Shown here: piece after piece, positions 17,316-25,354 of the stretch | Layout: the number at the start of each line of letters is the position of its first letter | Position numbering within the stretch: the stretch's first letter is position 1 | NCBI GenBank assembly: GCA_902515745.1 | Contig: CABXWB010000011.1 | Location: 1-47,121, forward strand | Reading direction: 5' to 3' | From: an uncultured Alphaproteobacteria bacterium | GTDB taxonomy: Bacteria > Pseudomonadota > Alphaproteobacteria > HIMB59 > GCA-002718135 | Length of the DNA stretch: 47,121 nucleotides | Translations under genes and position numbers: made by a program | Notes under the pieces: model-generated | What the model was told of the DNA's origin: nothing | The model's input: only the letters and a program-made list of their open reading frames with translations | Databases searched by the model: none

Positions 17316-18383
17316 ATGATTAGAATAATAACTTTTTTATCTACTTTTTTAGTATTTTCATTTGGTTCTGCTTATGCAGACCCTAAAAAAGTTGGATTTA
17401 TTTATATAGGTCCTCCAGGAGATCATGGTTGGACATATATGCATGATGTAGGAAGAAAATATATGGAGAGTCAATTAGGTGACTCCATAACAACTACATA
17501 TCTTGAAAATATTCCTGAAAATGCAGATGCAGTAAGAGCAATTCGAAAGTTAGCTGACTCAGGACATGATTTAATATTTACAACGTCCTTTAACTACATG
17601 GATCAGACACATGAAGTTGCGAAAGACTTTCCTGATATAAAATTTGAGCATGCTACAGGATATATACAAGCTGACAATGTTGCTACATATTCAGCTAGAT
17701 TTTATGAAGGAAGAATGATTGAAGGTCATATTGCTGGTCATATGACTGAAACTAATACTATTGGTTATATAGCTTCATTCCCTATTCCAGAAGTTGTAAG
17801 AGGAATTAATGCATTTTATTTAGCAGCAGCTAAAGTTAATCCAGATATCAAAATGAAAATAATTTGGGTGTTTACTTGGTATGATCCAGGTAAAGAGGCT
17901 GATGCAGCTAATACATTAATTAATCAAGGAGCTGACATAATTGTTCAACATACAGATACGTACGCGCCTTGCCAAGCTGCTCAAAAAGCAGGTGTTTATG
18001 CATTTGGTCAAGCTTCAAACCAAGAAGAATTCTGCCCTGATGCACATTTAACTTCAATTGAAGATATTTGGGGTCCTTACTATGCTGCAAGAGCAAAAGC
18101 TGTTGTAGATGGCACTTGGTCTTCAGGTGATACTTGGGATGGTATGGATAAGGGTATGGTTGTAATGTCACCATATAATAATAAACTGATGCCAGCAAGT
18201 TTGATTCAAGAAGCTGTAAATATGGAAGTTGGAATTAAAGATGGAACTATTCATCCTTTCACTGGTCCAATTTACAATCAAGCTGGTGAGCTTGTAGTTC
18301 CTGAAGGTGAAGTAGCACCTGACGGAATGTTACTTGGAATGAACTTTTATGTTCAGGGTATTGACGGCGAAGTACCACAATAA
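17316..18383 (+). CDS. BMP-family periplasmic substrate-binding protein
   Basis: 355 residues with a standard signal peptide: the hydrophobic segment IITFLSTFLVFSFGSAYA ends in a likely AYA cleavage site after residue 21, so the mature protein is soluble and periplasmic, unlike the lipoproteins of Gram-positive relatives. The mature start KKVGFIYIGPPGDHGWTY and later GADIIVQHTDTYAPCQAAQ are typical of the PnrA/BmpA nucleoside-binding family. It serves the ATPase and permeases just upstream. Position beside xdh, guaD and a Gpt-like enzyme suggests purine nucleosides or bases as ligand. The coding sequence is richer in G+C and optimal-looking codons than its neighbours, consistent with high expression. 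Confidence 0.93.
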   Translation: MIRIITFLSTFLVFSFGSAYADPKKVGFIYIGPPGDHGWTYMHDVGRKYMESQLGDSITTTYLENIPENADAVRAIRKLADSGHDLIFTTSFNYMDQTHEVAKDFPDIKFEHATGYIQADNVATYSARFYEGRMIEGHIAGHMTETNTIGYIASFPIPEVVRGINAFYLAAAKVNPDIKMKIIWVFTWYDPGKEADAANTLINQGADIIVQHTDTYAPCQAAQKAGVYAFGQASNQEEFCPDAHLTSIEDIWGPYYAARAKAVVDGTWSSGDTWDGMDKGMVVMSPYNNKLMPASLIQEAVNMEVGIKDGTIHPFTGPIYNQAGELVVPEGEVAPDGMLLGMNFYVQGIDGEVPQ

Positions 18384-18429
18384 TTAAAATTCTTATAACC
18401 CTCTCTCTTTAAAAGGGAGAGTTTTAATT
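18382..18429 (+). terminator. Nested hairpin after the binding-protein gene, terminator or attenuator
   Basis: The inner stem is CTCTC at 18403-18407 with GAGAG at 18417-18421, extended by two G-T pairs and one A-T pair, followed at once by TTTT (18422-18425). Outer arms AATTAAAA (18382-18389) and TTTTAATT (18422-18429) are exact complements, so a larger 8-base-pair stem can enclose it. The U-tract is short, so termination is probably partial: the phosphoribosyltransferase gene follows 22 bases later with its own good RBS. The hairpin may also protect the binding-protein mRNA 3' end. Confidence 0.55.
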
Positions 18430-18450
18430 CTAAATTTCAAAGGAAGATTT

Positions 18451-18954
18451 ATGTCTGATTTACACATTAGTTGGGATGAATATAGAACTAAAACAGAAGA
18501 CTTAGCAAAACAAATTCATAAGGATGGATGGCAGTTTAATCAGGTTGTATGCATCGCAAAAGGAGGCATGAGAGTAGGGGATGTAATGGCAAGAATATTT
18601 GATGTTCCTTTAGCAATTCTTTCTGTTGAATCATATAAAGGCGAGGGAGTAAAAAATAAAAGAGGTGCAATCACATTTTCAAGAGATTTAGCAAAAACAA
18701 GCCCTAACATTGGATCAAAAGTTTTAATAGTAGATGATTTGGCAGACTCAGGAATTACTCTTAAAAAAAGTATTGATTGGTTAAATCATACTTATGGTTT
18801 TTATATAGATGAACCAATTAGAACTGGAGTTTTGTTTTATAAGTCAGTATCTTCATTTAAACCAAATTACTATGTTGATTACTTAGAAGATTCTCCTTGG
18901 ATACATATGCCTTATGAGGTTTATGAAACTATGAAACCAGAAGAACTTGGTTAA
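18451..18954 (+). CDS. Gpt-like purine phosphoribosyltransferase
   Basis: 167 residues, cytosolic or membrane-associated. The PRPP-binding loop VLIVDDLADSGITL (about 92-105) is clear, and both the N-terminus (HISWDEYRTKTEDLAKQI, VVCIAKGGMRVGDVMARI) and the C-terminal SPWIHMPYEVYE follow the layout of E. coli xanthine-guanine phosphoribosyltransferase, which ends with a WIEQPWD block. It would convert xanthine, guanine or hypoxanthine to the nucleotide. Beside a purine importer it offers salvage as the alternative to degradation. An AAGGAAG RBS (18440-18446) lies 4 bases before the ATG. Base specificity cannot be decided from sequence. Its stop region overlaps the convergent nitroreductase by 4 bases. 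Confidence 0.85.
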   Translation: MSDLHISWDEYRTKTEDLAKQIHKDGWQFNQVVCIAKGGMRVGDVMARIFDVPLAILSVESYKGEGVKNKRGAITFSRDLAKTSPNIGSKVLIVDDLADSGITLKKSIDWLNHTYGFYIDEPIRTGVLFYKSVSSFKPNYYVDYLEDSPWIHMPYEVYETMKPEELG

Positions 18955-19628
18955 AAAATCGAAGAAATATCCTCAAATTTTTTCTTTTGTTTTGCAAATA
19001 TTGGTATTGTCGCATCTTTATCTGGTCGTCCTACAATAAGTAAAACAAATGGTTTTTCATTGCTAGGTCTCTTTAAAATTTTATTAAGAAATGTCATTGG
19101 ACTTGGTGTGTGCGTTAACATTGCTAAGCCAGAAAAATGTAAACAAGTAATTAATATACCAGTAGCTATACCGACAGACTCTTTTACATAATAATTTTTT
19201 ATCTTTTTATTTTTTGAAACCGAAAATTTTTTTTCAAATATGGCTATTAAAAAAGGTGCGTTTTCAATAAATTTTTTATTTTCATCAGTTCCTAAAGGAG
19301 TTAAAGCATCTAACCACTCTTTAGGAGCTTTGTACTTATAAAAATTTTCTTCTTCTTTTTCTGCTTCTATTCTAATCTTCTTTTTTACTTTTTTATTTTT
19401 TATTACTACAAAATGCCAAGGTTGAAGATTTGCTCCACTTGGAGCTGATCCTGCAGATAAGATCGCATTTTTTATAATATTTATATCGATTTTATCTTTT
19501 GAAAATTCACGTATGCTTCTTCTTTCTTTAATTTTATAATAAAATTTTTTTGAATTAATCTTCATTTCTTTGATAGTTTGATTTGAAAATTTTAAATCTT
19601 CAGCTATGTATTTTTTAACTTTATGCAT
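18951..19628 (-). CDS. Nitroreductase-family flavoprotein, iodotyrosine-deiodinase-like
   Basis: FMN-binding nitroreductase fold, 225 residues. RRSIREFS (about 36-43), SAPSGANLQPWHFVVI and the C-terminal TPSPMTFLNKILKRPSNEKP are family blocks. The N-terminal extension before RRSIREFS is normal in the iodotyrosine deiodinase subgroup, which supports the long start. The substrate lid carries E, Y and K in EENFY...K with Y four residues after E and K 21 residues after Y, the same spacing as mouse IYD E153/Y157/K178, residues that hold the iodotyrosine zwitterion. A reductive dehalogenase activity on halogenated tyrosine is thus possible. The start lies in ATGCAT, shared with the divergent small gene. 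Confidence 0.85.
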   Translation of the reverse strand: MHKVKKYIAEDLKFSNQTIKEMKINSKKFYYKIKERRSIREFSKDKIDINIIKNAILSAGSAPSGANLQPWHFVVIKNKKVKKKIRIEAEKEEENFYKYKAPKEWLDALTPLGTDENKKFIENAPFLIAIFEKKFSVSKNKKIKNYYVKESVGIATGILITCLHFSGLAMLTHTPSPMTFLNKILKRPSNEKPFVLLIVGRPDKDATIPIFAKQKKKFEDISSIF

Positions 19629-19811
19629 TGGTTTGTTATTATTATTGGGATACTATTAATTTCTCTATCAATTAGTAATCCTCTATACAAACTAATTATA
19701 AAAAAACGAATAAGATTTAATCTTTTTATTGAAATCCTGATCAGGATAATATTATTTTTAATTAGTGTAATAATTATTTTTCTAGGTTTGTACTTAGAAA
19801 GTATTTCTTAA
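19623..19811 (+). CDS. Small two-helix membrane protein, unknown
   Basis: 62 residues with two hydrophobic segments (about 3-24 and 36-58) separated by a basic loop KLIIKKRIRFN. No family recognised. Its first six bases ATGCAT are also the first six of the divergent nitroreductase gene, since the hexamer is palindromic. The 3' end overlaps the convergent rhodanese gene by 4 bases. It fits exactly between two well-supported genes, which is the main reason to believe it. No ribosome-binding site is evident, and the upstream region is nitroreductase coding sequence. Confidence 0.55.
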   Translation: MHWFVIIIGILLISLSISNPLYKLIIKKRIRFNLFIEILIRIILFLISVIIIFLGLYLESIS

Positions 19812-20140
19812 TATCTTCTTATATTTCTATCGATTAATGCAGCCCATGCATCTATTCCGCCAAGTACATTAACACAATGATTATAACCTTGTGCTTTAAG
19901 CCATTTACATACAGCTTGGCTTCTTGTTCCAGTATGACACATCACAAAAATATTTTTTTTCTTATCTAATTCAGTGTATCTTTTAGCAATCTCTGAAAGT
20001 TTCATATGTATAGTACCTTTAATATGTGCATGATCTCTTTCAGTATCTTCTCTTACATCTATTATTTGAATTTTTTTGTCATCTTGCTTAAGCTCATTTA
20101 ATTGATGAACTGTTATTTCACTACTACTGTAAAGATCCAT
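19808..20140 (-). CDS. Rhodanese-domain protein
   Basis: A single rhodanese domain of 110 residues, GlpE-like in size, cytosolic. It starts with VHQLNELKQDDKKIQIIDVR (typical first strand IIDVRE) and has the active-site loop VMCHTGTRSQAVCKWLK; the Cys of MCHTGTRS is the expected persulfide carrier. A second Cys two turns later (AVCKWL) and the ending NVLGGIDAWA are usual. Such proteins move sulfane sulfur from donors such as thiosulfate; XdhB needs a sulfurated cofactor, but nothing links the two here directly. It overlaps the small membrane gene at its 3' end and diverges from the gene at 20250. Confidence 0.9.
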   Translation of the reverse strand: MDLYSSSEITVHQLNELKQDDKKIQIIDVREDTERDHAHIKGTIHMKLSEIAKRYTELDKKKNIFVMCHTGTRSQAVCKWLKAQGYNHCVNVLGGIDAWAALIDRNIRRY

Positions 20141-20231
20141 AACATTATCTTATTATAAATACTAATAGATTTCTACTATTTTAAATAAAATTAATTTTAA
20201 AAATTAAATTTGTTATTTCTAAGTTTTTCAT

Positions 20232-20245
20232 GTATGAGCTCATAC
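20232..20245. promoter_or_regulatory. 14-base perfect palindrome before the 20250 gene
   Basis: GTATGAGCTCATAC is a perfect inverted repeat ending four bases before the ATG at 20250, in the 109-base divergent gap 20141-20249. It sits where a ribosome-binding site should be; its GAG (20236-20238) is the only purine run near. It may be an operator, or may fold in the mRNA and hinder initiation. The rest of the gap is plain A/T sequence with no other structure I can support. Confidence 0.4.
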
Positions 20246-20249
20246 TATT

Positions 20250-20549
20250 ATGACTAAGAAAATAACTTTTTCAGCATTTGGTAGAGATTCTTATTATCAC
20301 AGAGATTGGTTCAAAAAAAATGGTTTCAAGTTTGATAGAAGTTCTAGAAAATGGACAGTAGAAAATTTACCAATAGATAATGCCGAAGAATTTGCCAGTT
20401 ATTGTAGGAAATACGGTTTAACATTTGAACGATCTGATAGAATGATTACAGAATTTGATTACGCAGATTATCTTTGGGATGGAAGAAGAGATGAATTTAT
20501 GAAACCTTCTGAAAAAATTGCAATTCCACAACCAAAAAATAAAATCTAA
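20250..20549 (+). CDS. Conserved-looking 99-residue protein of unknown function
   Basis: A soluble, aromatic- and charge-rich protein of 99 residues. The N-terminal half reads like a short beta-alpha-beta element, with GRDSYYHRDWFKKNGFKFD followed by SSRKWTVENLP; this weakly recalls DUF5710-type domains, which pair a KxxGAxWD helix with a KxWYxP strand. The C-terminal half has repeated aromatic-Asp pairs (FDYADYLWDG). No signal peptide, membrane segment or catalytic motif is seen. It is followed after 3 bases by an EamA transporter and preceded by the palindrome at 20232-20245. Function unknown. Confidence 0.7.
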   Translation: MTKKITFSAFGRDSYYHRDWFKKNGFKFDRSSRKWTVENLPIDNAEEFASYCRKYGLTFERSDRMITEFDYADYLWDGRRDEFMKPSEKIAIPQPKNKI

Positions 20550-20552
20550 TTT

Positions 20553-21470
20553 TTGTTAAATAAATTAGTATCAAACAATTTAACACTCCTTATAATTTTA
20601 GCTGCTATTTGGGGATCTTCTTTTTTTGTTATTAAAATTTGTCTGTCTAGTTTTACACCTACAAGTATTGCTTCCTTAAGATTAATTATAGCATCAATTT
20701 TCTTAATTATTTTATATTATTCATATAACAAGCATCCTAAATTAAATCTTGATTTAGTTATAATTCTTTCTTTCATAGGTATTACTGGAAATTTTTTACC
20801 ATTCTATCTGATTAGTTGGGCTGAACAATACATTCCTTCTTCTACCGCAGGTTTATTAATGTCAGTTGGTCCCCTAATAACATTACTAATGTCTCATGTA
20901 TTAACTTCAGACGATAAGTTTACTTGGATTAAATTTTTATCTATAATTATAGGCTTTGTAGGTATCATTTTTATTTTAGATATAAGTAAATTAAATTTTC
21001 AAGATGAAAACTACATTAGTACTTTAGCAAAAATTTTTGTGATTATAGCAGCATTTGGTTACATGATTTCAAATATTGCTGCTTATAATAAATTAAAGAA
21101 ATTAAGTCCTATTTCAATTACTACTTTTGCTACAATGTTTGGAGCGATAATATCATTACCATTTTTATTCTATGATTTTATTAATTATGAGAATAATATT
21201 AATAAAATTTCTATAATTTCTATTATTTATTTAGGTGTTTTCCCAACAGCTATTGCATTTCATATGCGCTACCATATAGTTAAACAATCTGGTCCAGTTT
21301 TCTTATCTTATGTTGCCTATTTAATCCCTGTTTTTGCTTTAATATGGGGTTTCATATTTCTATCTGAACAAATAGTATTTAGTTCTGTAGTTGGAATTAT
21401 TTTAGTTTTTATTGGTCTGTTTGTGGGGCAAAAAAAATCAATGAGTAAAATATCCGTAAAAAACATATAA
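20553..21470 (+). CDS. EamA/DMT-family transporter
   Basis: Inner-membrane protein of 305 residues, about ten hydrophobic helices in two EamA repeats. It starts with LAAIWGSSFFVIKICLSSFTPTSIASLRL, the classic N-terminus of RhaT/YdcZ-type drug/metabolite transporters (first 20 residues of that block are diagnostic), and has WAEQYIPSSTAGLLMSVGP and a C-terminal YLIPVFALIWGFIFLSEQ. The start codon is TTG; no better Met lies upstream or near. It follows the 99-residue gene after 3 bases, so they are probably co-transcribed. Substrate unknown; probably an amino-acid or metabolite exporter. Confidence 0.9.
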   Translation: MLNKLVSNNLTLLIILAAIWGSSFFVIKICLSSFTPTSIASLRLIIASIFLIILYYSYNKHPKLNLDLVIILSFIGITGNFLPFYLISWAEQYIPSSTAGLLMSVGPLITLLMSHVLTSDDKFTWIKFLSIIIGFVGIIFILDISKLNFQDENYISTLAKIFVIIAAFGYMISNIAAYNKLKKLSPISITTFATMFGAIISLPFLFYDFINYENNINKISIISIIYLGVFPTAIAFHMRYHIVKQSGPVFLSYVAYLIPVFALIWGFIFLSEQIVFSSVVGIILVFIGLFVGQKKSMSKISVKNI

Positions 21471-21568
21471 TACTAATAAAACAGCAATAAAAATAGACAC
21501 ATTTTTGAAGTTAAAGTATTTCATTTATGGTTGATATTTAATTTTTTATAGTCCAATATACTTTTATT

Positions 21569-22933
21569 ATGAGTGACTCAATTAAATACTTACTTGAAGA
21601 AAATAAAGCACCAAAGTTTTGGTATAATATCAATGCAGACTTACCAAGTCCACCACCACCTCCCTTACATCCTGGAACTAAACAACCAGCAGGTCCTGAT
21701 GACTTTGCTCCTTTATTTCCCATGGGTCTAATAATGCAGGAGGTTTCTACTGAAAGAGAAATAGAAATACCTGAACCAGTAAGAGAAGTTTATAAACAAT
21801 GGAGACCCTCTCCATTATTTCGAGCAAGAAGATTAGAAAAATTTTTAGATACACCAGCTAAAATTTATTATAAATATGAAGGTGTAAGTCCTACTGGAAG
21901 TCACAAACCAAATACTGCAGTCCCTCAAGCTTTTTTTAATAAAGAGGAGGGAATAAGTAAAATTTTTACTGAGACAGGTGCTGGCCAATGGGGTAGTTCC
22001 CTAGCGTATGCAGGTCAAATTTTCGGAATAGATATTGAGGTTTTTATGGTTAAGGTTAGCTTTGATCATAAACCATATAGAAAATTAATGATGCAAACTT
22101 TTGGGGCTAACTGTCATGCTAGTCCATCAAATTTAACTGATTTTGGTAAGAAGCTATTATCAGAAAATCCTGATAACCCAGGTAGCTTAGGTATTGCAAT
22201 ATCTGAAGCAATAGAAGCAACAGTTAAAAGTGGAGGCAAAGCAAAATACTCACTTGGAAGTGTTTTAGGTCATGTTTTAATGCATCAAACTATAAATGGT
22301 AATGAAGCTATTATGCAAATGGAAATGGCTGGAGATTATCCAGATATAATTGTAGGATGTACAGGTGGTGGCAGTAATCTTTCTGGATTAATGTTTCCAT
22401 TTTTAGGACAACAATTAAGAGGTGGTCAAAAAATTGATATAATTGGTTGCGAGCCTGCATCATGTCCTTCATTTACAAAGGGTAAGTATGCATATGACCA
22501 TGGCGATATGGCAAAAATGACTCCATTAATTAAAATGCATACTCTTGGATCTGATTTCTTACCACCGGCTAATCACTCTGGTGGATTAAGGTACCATGGT
22601 ATGTCTTATCATTTAAGTCACTTATATGAGTTAGGTCTGATGAGAGCAAAGGCTTATGGTCAAAAAGATTGTTTTGAAGCTGGTTTAACTTTTTCAAAAC
22701 AAGAAGGAATCATCCCTGCTCCAGAAGGAAACCATGCAATAAAAGGCGCTATTGATGCAGCTTTAGAATGTAAAGAAAAAGGTGAGTCAAAAACTATTCT
22801 CTTTAATTTATGTGGTCATGGATATTTTGATATGTCAGCTTATGATGATTATCTTAATGGATCAATGGCTGATGATGTTATTGATGATGATGGAATAGTT
22901 AAATCTATTTCTCAAATACCAGAAGTAGCGTAA
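21569..22933 (+). CDS. trpB: Tryptophan synthase beta-like protein, TrpB2 type
   Basis: PLP enzyme of 454 residues, the longer TrpB2 class seen in archaea and many bacteria, not the classical TrpB1 that pairs with TrpA. PLP-binding Lys113 lies in VSPTGSHKPNTAV and the phosphate-binding loop in VGCTGGGSNLSG. The N-terminal WYNINADLPSPPPPPLHPG is a hallmark of the class. It would condense L-serine and indole to tryptophan, or act as a serine deaminase as proposed for some TrpB2. No trpA is near, whereas serine synthesis genes (serC, serA) follow on the same strand. The 98-base gap upstream holds no convincing promoter or riboswitch. Confidence 0.92.
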   Translation: MSDSIKYLLEENKAPKFWYNINADLPSPPPPPLHPGTKQPAGPDDFAPLFPMGLIMQEVSTEREIEIPEPVREVYKQWRPSPLFRARRLEKFLDTPAKIYYKYEGVSPTGSHKPNTAVPQAFFNKEEGISKIFTETGAGQWGSSLAYAGQIFGIDIEVFMVKVSFDHKPYRKLMMQTFGANCHASPSNLTDFGKKLLSENPDNPGSLGIAISEAIEATVKSGGKAKYSLGSVLGHVLMHQTINGNEAIMQMEMAGDYPDIIVGCTGGGSNLSGLMFPFLGQQLRGGQKIDIIGCEPASCPSFTKGKYAYDHGDMAKMTPLIKMHTLGSDFLPPANHSGGLRYHGMSYHLSHLYELGLMRAKAYGQKDCFEAGLTFSKQEGIIPAPEGNHAIKGAIDAALECKEKGESKTILFNLCGHGYFDMSAYDDYLNGSMADDVIDDDGIVKSISQIPEVA

Positions 22934-22979
22934 TTTAAGTTTAAATTTTTTTTTATTTAATTAAAGGTGTTTCTTGATT

Positions 22980-24194
22980 ATGGTTGAAATTAAACCTTTT
23001 AAAGGAACACGTCCTTATAACGAAGAGGCAAAAAATTTAATTGCTCCTTCTACTGATCATTTAAGTATTGAAAATATCGAATTATTTAAAAAAAATAATT
23101 ATTGGAATTATTTAAAAATTTTGAATCCTGTTGGACAATTAAAAGAAGCAGATACTCTTTTAGAAGCAAAATCGCATTTTAAGGAAATGAAAGCAAATGA
23201 TGTAATTAAAAAAGATAAAGAATTATTTTTTTATATTTATCAAATTGAATTTCAAGGCCATACTCAACTAGGATTTTTATCTCTTTCTAAAATCTCAGAT
23301 TTTGTAGATGAAAAAATTAAAGCACATGAAAAAATATACGAGAAAAGAATGAAAGAAAGAGCAGAACAAATGTTAAATATCAAAACACAAATTGGTCCTA
23401 TCTATGTAGTATATAAAAAAAATAATAAGATAAAAGATTTGTTATCCTCTATAATATCAAACACTCCAGATTATGATTTTGAAAGCTTTGATAAATCTAT
23501 TCATAAATTATGGTGTATTTCGGATCAATCTTTTATCGAAAACTTATCTTCTGTTTTTATAAATGAAGTAGATAATTTTTATATTGCAGACGGACATCAT
23601 AGAATGGGCGCAATGAAAATAATTGGAGAATTAAATTATAATAAAAATATTTTGCAGGAAGATTTTATGATAGCGGCATTTCCAAGTGATGAAGCTAAAA
23701 TATTTGACTATAATAGAGTTGTTAAAGATTTAAATGGTTTAAGTGAAGAAAAGTTTTTAGAAATACTTTCTGAAAACTTTGAAATAAAAAATGAAAAAAA
23801 TCCATTCAAACCTCAATCAAATAAACAATTTGGAATGTATCATGAAAAAAAGTGGTATTCATTGTATTTTAAAACTAAATTAAAAACTGATAATTTTGTT
23901 GATACACTAGATATTAATATTTTAAACAATTTCATTTTCAAAAAACATTTAAATATTTCTGATGTTGATAATGATGAAAGAATAAGATTTATTGCCGGAT
24001 GTCATGGTTTGGAAGCTTTAGAAAAAAAAGTAGATGAAAATAATGATAGTGTGGCATTTTCTATCTTCCCATCTTCAATAAGTGATGTTATTACAGTTGC
24101 TAATAAAAATTTGACTATGCCCCCAAAATCAACATGGTTTGATCCAAAACCTTTAGATGGCTTAGTAGTCTATGAGTTTGAAAAAAGTATATGA
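22980..24194 (+). CDS. DUF1015 family protein linked to serC/serA
   Basis: About 404 residues, cytosolic. It matches the DUF1015 family by KPFKGTRPYNEEAKNLIAP at the start, FYIADGHHRMGAMKIIGE near residue 200 (the GHHR block), and a C-terminus with CHGLEALEK and MPPKSTWFDPKP. I chose ATG 22980 over a TTG two codons earlier because AAAGGTG lies at a proper distance upstream. The family commonly sits next to serine-pathway genes, and some members have been linked to serine phosphorylation chemistry (SerK-like fold); the role here is not proven. It overlaps serC by 4 bases (ATGA), a sign of coupling. Confidence 0.88.
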   Translation: MVEIKPFKGTRPYNEEAKNLIAPSTDHLSIENIELFKKNNYWNYLKILNPVGQLKEADTLLEAKSHFKEMKANDVIKKDKELFFYIYQIEFQGHTQLGFLSLSKISDFVDEKIKAHEKIYEKRMKERAEQMLNIKTQIGPIYVVYKKNNKIKDLLSSIISNTPDYDFESFDKSIHKLWCISDQSFIENLSSVFINEVDNFYIADGHHRMGAMKIIGELNYNKNILQEDFMIAAFPSDEAKIFDYNRVVKDLNGLSEEKFLEILSENFEIKNEKNPFKPQSNKQFGMYHEKKWYSLYFKTKLKTDNFVDTLDINILNNFIFKKHLNISDVDNDERIRFIAGCHGLEALEKKVDENNDSVAFSIFPSSISDVITVANKNLTMPPKSTWFDPKPLDGLVVYEFEKSI

Positions 24195-25354
24195 ATAAAC
24201 CTAATACAAAACCTAACAATCCAAACTTTTCAAGTGGCCCAACCTCAAAAAGACCAGGCTGGGACATATCTGTTTTGAGTAATGCTTTAACTGGTAGATC
24301 ACATAGATCTGTTGAATGTAAAGCAAGATTAAAAGAAGCGATAGATAAATCAAAAGATATTCTAAAATTACCTGATGATTATTTATTGGGTATAATGCCT
24401 GGGTCAAATACTGGCGCTTTAGAAGCAGCTATGTGGTGCCTATTAGGTAAAACAGGAGTTGATATTCTTGCATGGGAAAATTTTGGTAAAGACTGGGTTA
24501 TAGATGCAATTAGTGAATTAAAATTAGATAATTTAAATATTCATGAAGAAGATTATGGCAAACTACCTGACCTAAGCAAAGTCAATTTTGATAATGATGT
24601 TATTTTTACTTGGAATGGAACAACATCTGGTGTCAAAGTACCTAATGGAGATTGGATACCTGATGACAGAAAAGGCTTAACCATATGTGATGCTACTTCA
24701 GCAATCTTTGGTATGCCTATAGATTATAATAAATGTGATGTTATAACTTGGTCTTGGCAAAAAATACTTGGAGGAGAGGCCGCTCATGGAATGATTGCAA
24801 TTTCTCCGCGTGTTGTTGAAAGATTAGAAAGTTTTAAACCTGATTGGCCAGTACCAAAATTATTTAGATTAGCTGAAAATAAGAAATTAATAAAAGGAAT
24901 ATTTGAGGGAAACACAATAAATACACCTTCAATGATATGTGTTGAAGATATCATTGATTCATTAAATTGGGTCTCTTCTCAAGGTGGGTTAGATTCATTA
25001 ATTTCTAAATCTCAGAATTCTTTACAAAAAATTAGAGAATGGATTAATGATAGAGATTGGGTCACTTTTTTATCTGAAATTAAGGATGATAATTATATCT
25101 CAAACACTGGAATAACTTTTAAAATTATTGAAGATTGGTTTACAAATAAAGATGAAAGCGGTCAAAGAGCTGTAATGGCTGATATATGTAAATTACTTTC
25201 TGAAAATAATGTTGGATTTGATTGTAATGGATATCCCAAAGCACCACCTTCTTTTAGAATATGGGCTGGAGGTACAGTTCAAACTTCAGATGTAGAATTA
25301 GTTTTACCTTGGATTGATTGGGCTTATTCAGAAATTAAATCTAAACATGCCTAA
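24191..25354 (+). CDS. serC: Phosphoserine aminotransferase
   Basis: PLP-dependent class V aminotransferase, 387 residues, second step of serine synthesis (3-phosphohydroxypyruvate to phosphoserine). It belongs to the alphaproteobacterial/archaeal type, starting NFSSGPTSKRPGWDISVL. PLP-binding Lys is in TWSWQKILGGEAAHGM, and CDATSAIFGMPID contains the Asp contacting the PLP ring. Substrate-side residues appear as GRSHRS near residue 37. Cytosolic. The start overlaps DUF1015 and the end overlaps serA by 8 bases, forming a compact DUF1015-serC-serA operon. A phosphoserine phosphatase (serB) is not in the window. Confidence 0.95.
   Translation: MNKPNTKPNNPNFSSGPTSKRPGWDISVLSNALTGRSHRSVECKARLKEAIDKSKDILKLPDDYLLGIMPGSNTGALEAAMWCLLGKTGVDILAWENFGKDWVIDAISELKLDNLNIHEEDYGKLPDLSKVNFDNDVIFTWNGTTSGVKVPNGDWIPDDRKGLTICDATSAIFGMPIDYNKCDVITWSWQKILGGEAAHGMIAISPRVVERLESFKPDWPVPKLFRLAENKKLIKGIFEGNTINTPSMICVEDIIDSLNWVSSQGGLDSLISKSQNSLQKIREWINDRDWVTFLSEIKDDNYISNTGITFKIIEDWFTNKDESGQRAVMADICKLLSENNVGFDCNGYPKAPPSFRIWAGGTVQTSDVELVLPWIDWAYSEIKSKHA

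Noticed and set aside
17920-18198. Leftward 92-codon frame inside the binding-protein gene
   Set aside because: Antisense to a clear gene, low-complexity Leu/Gln/Tyr content, no domain.
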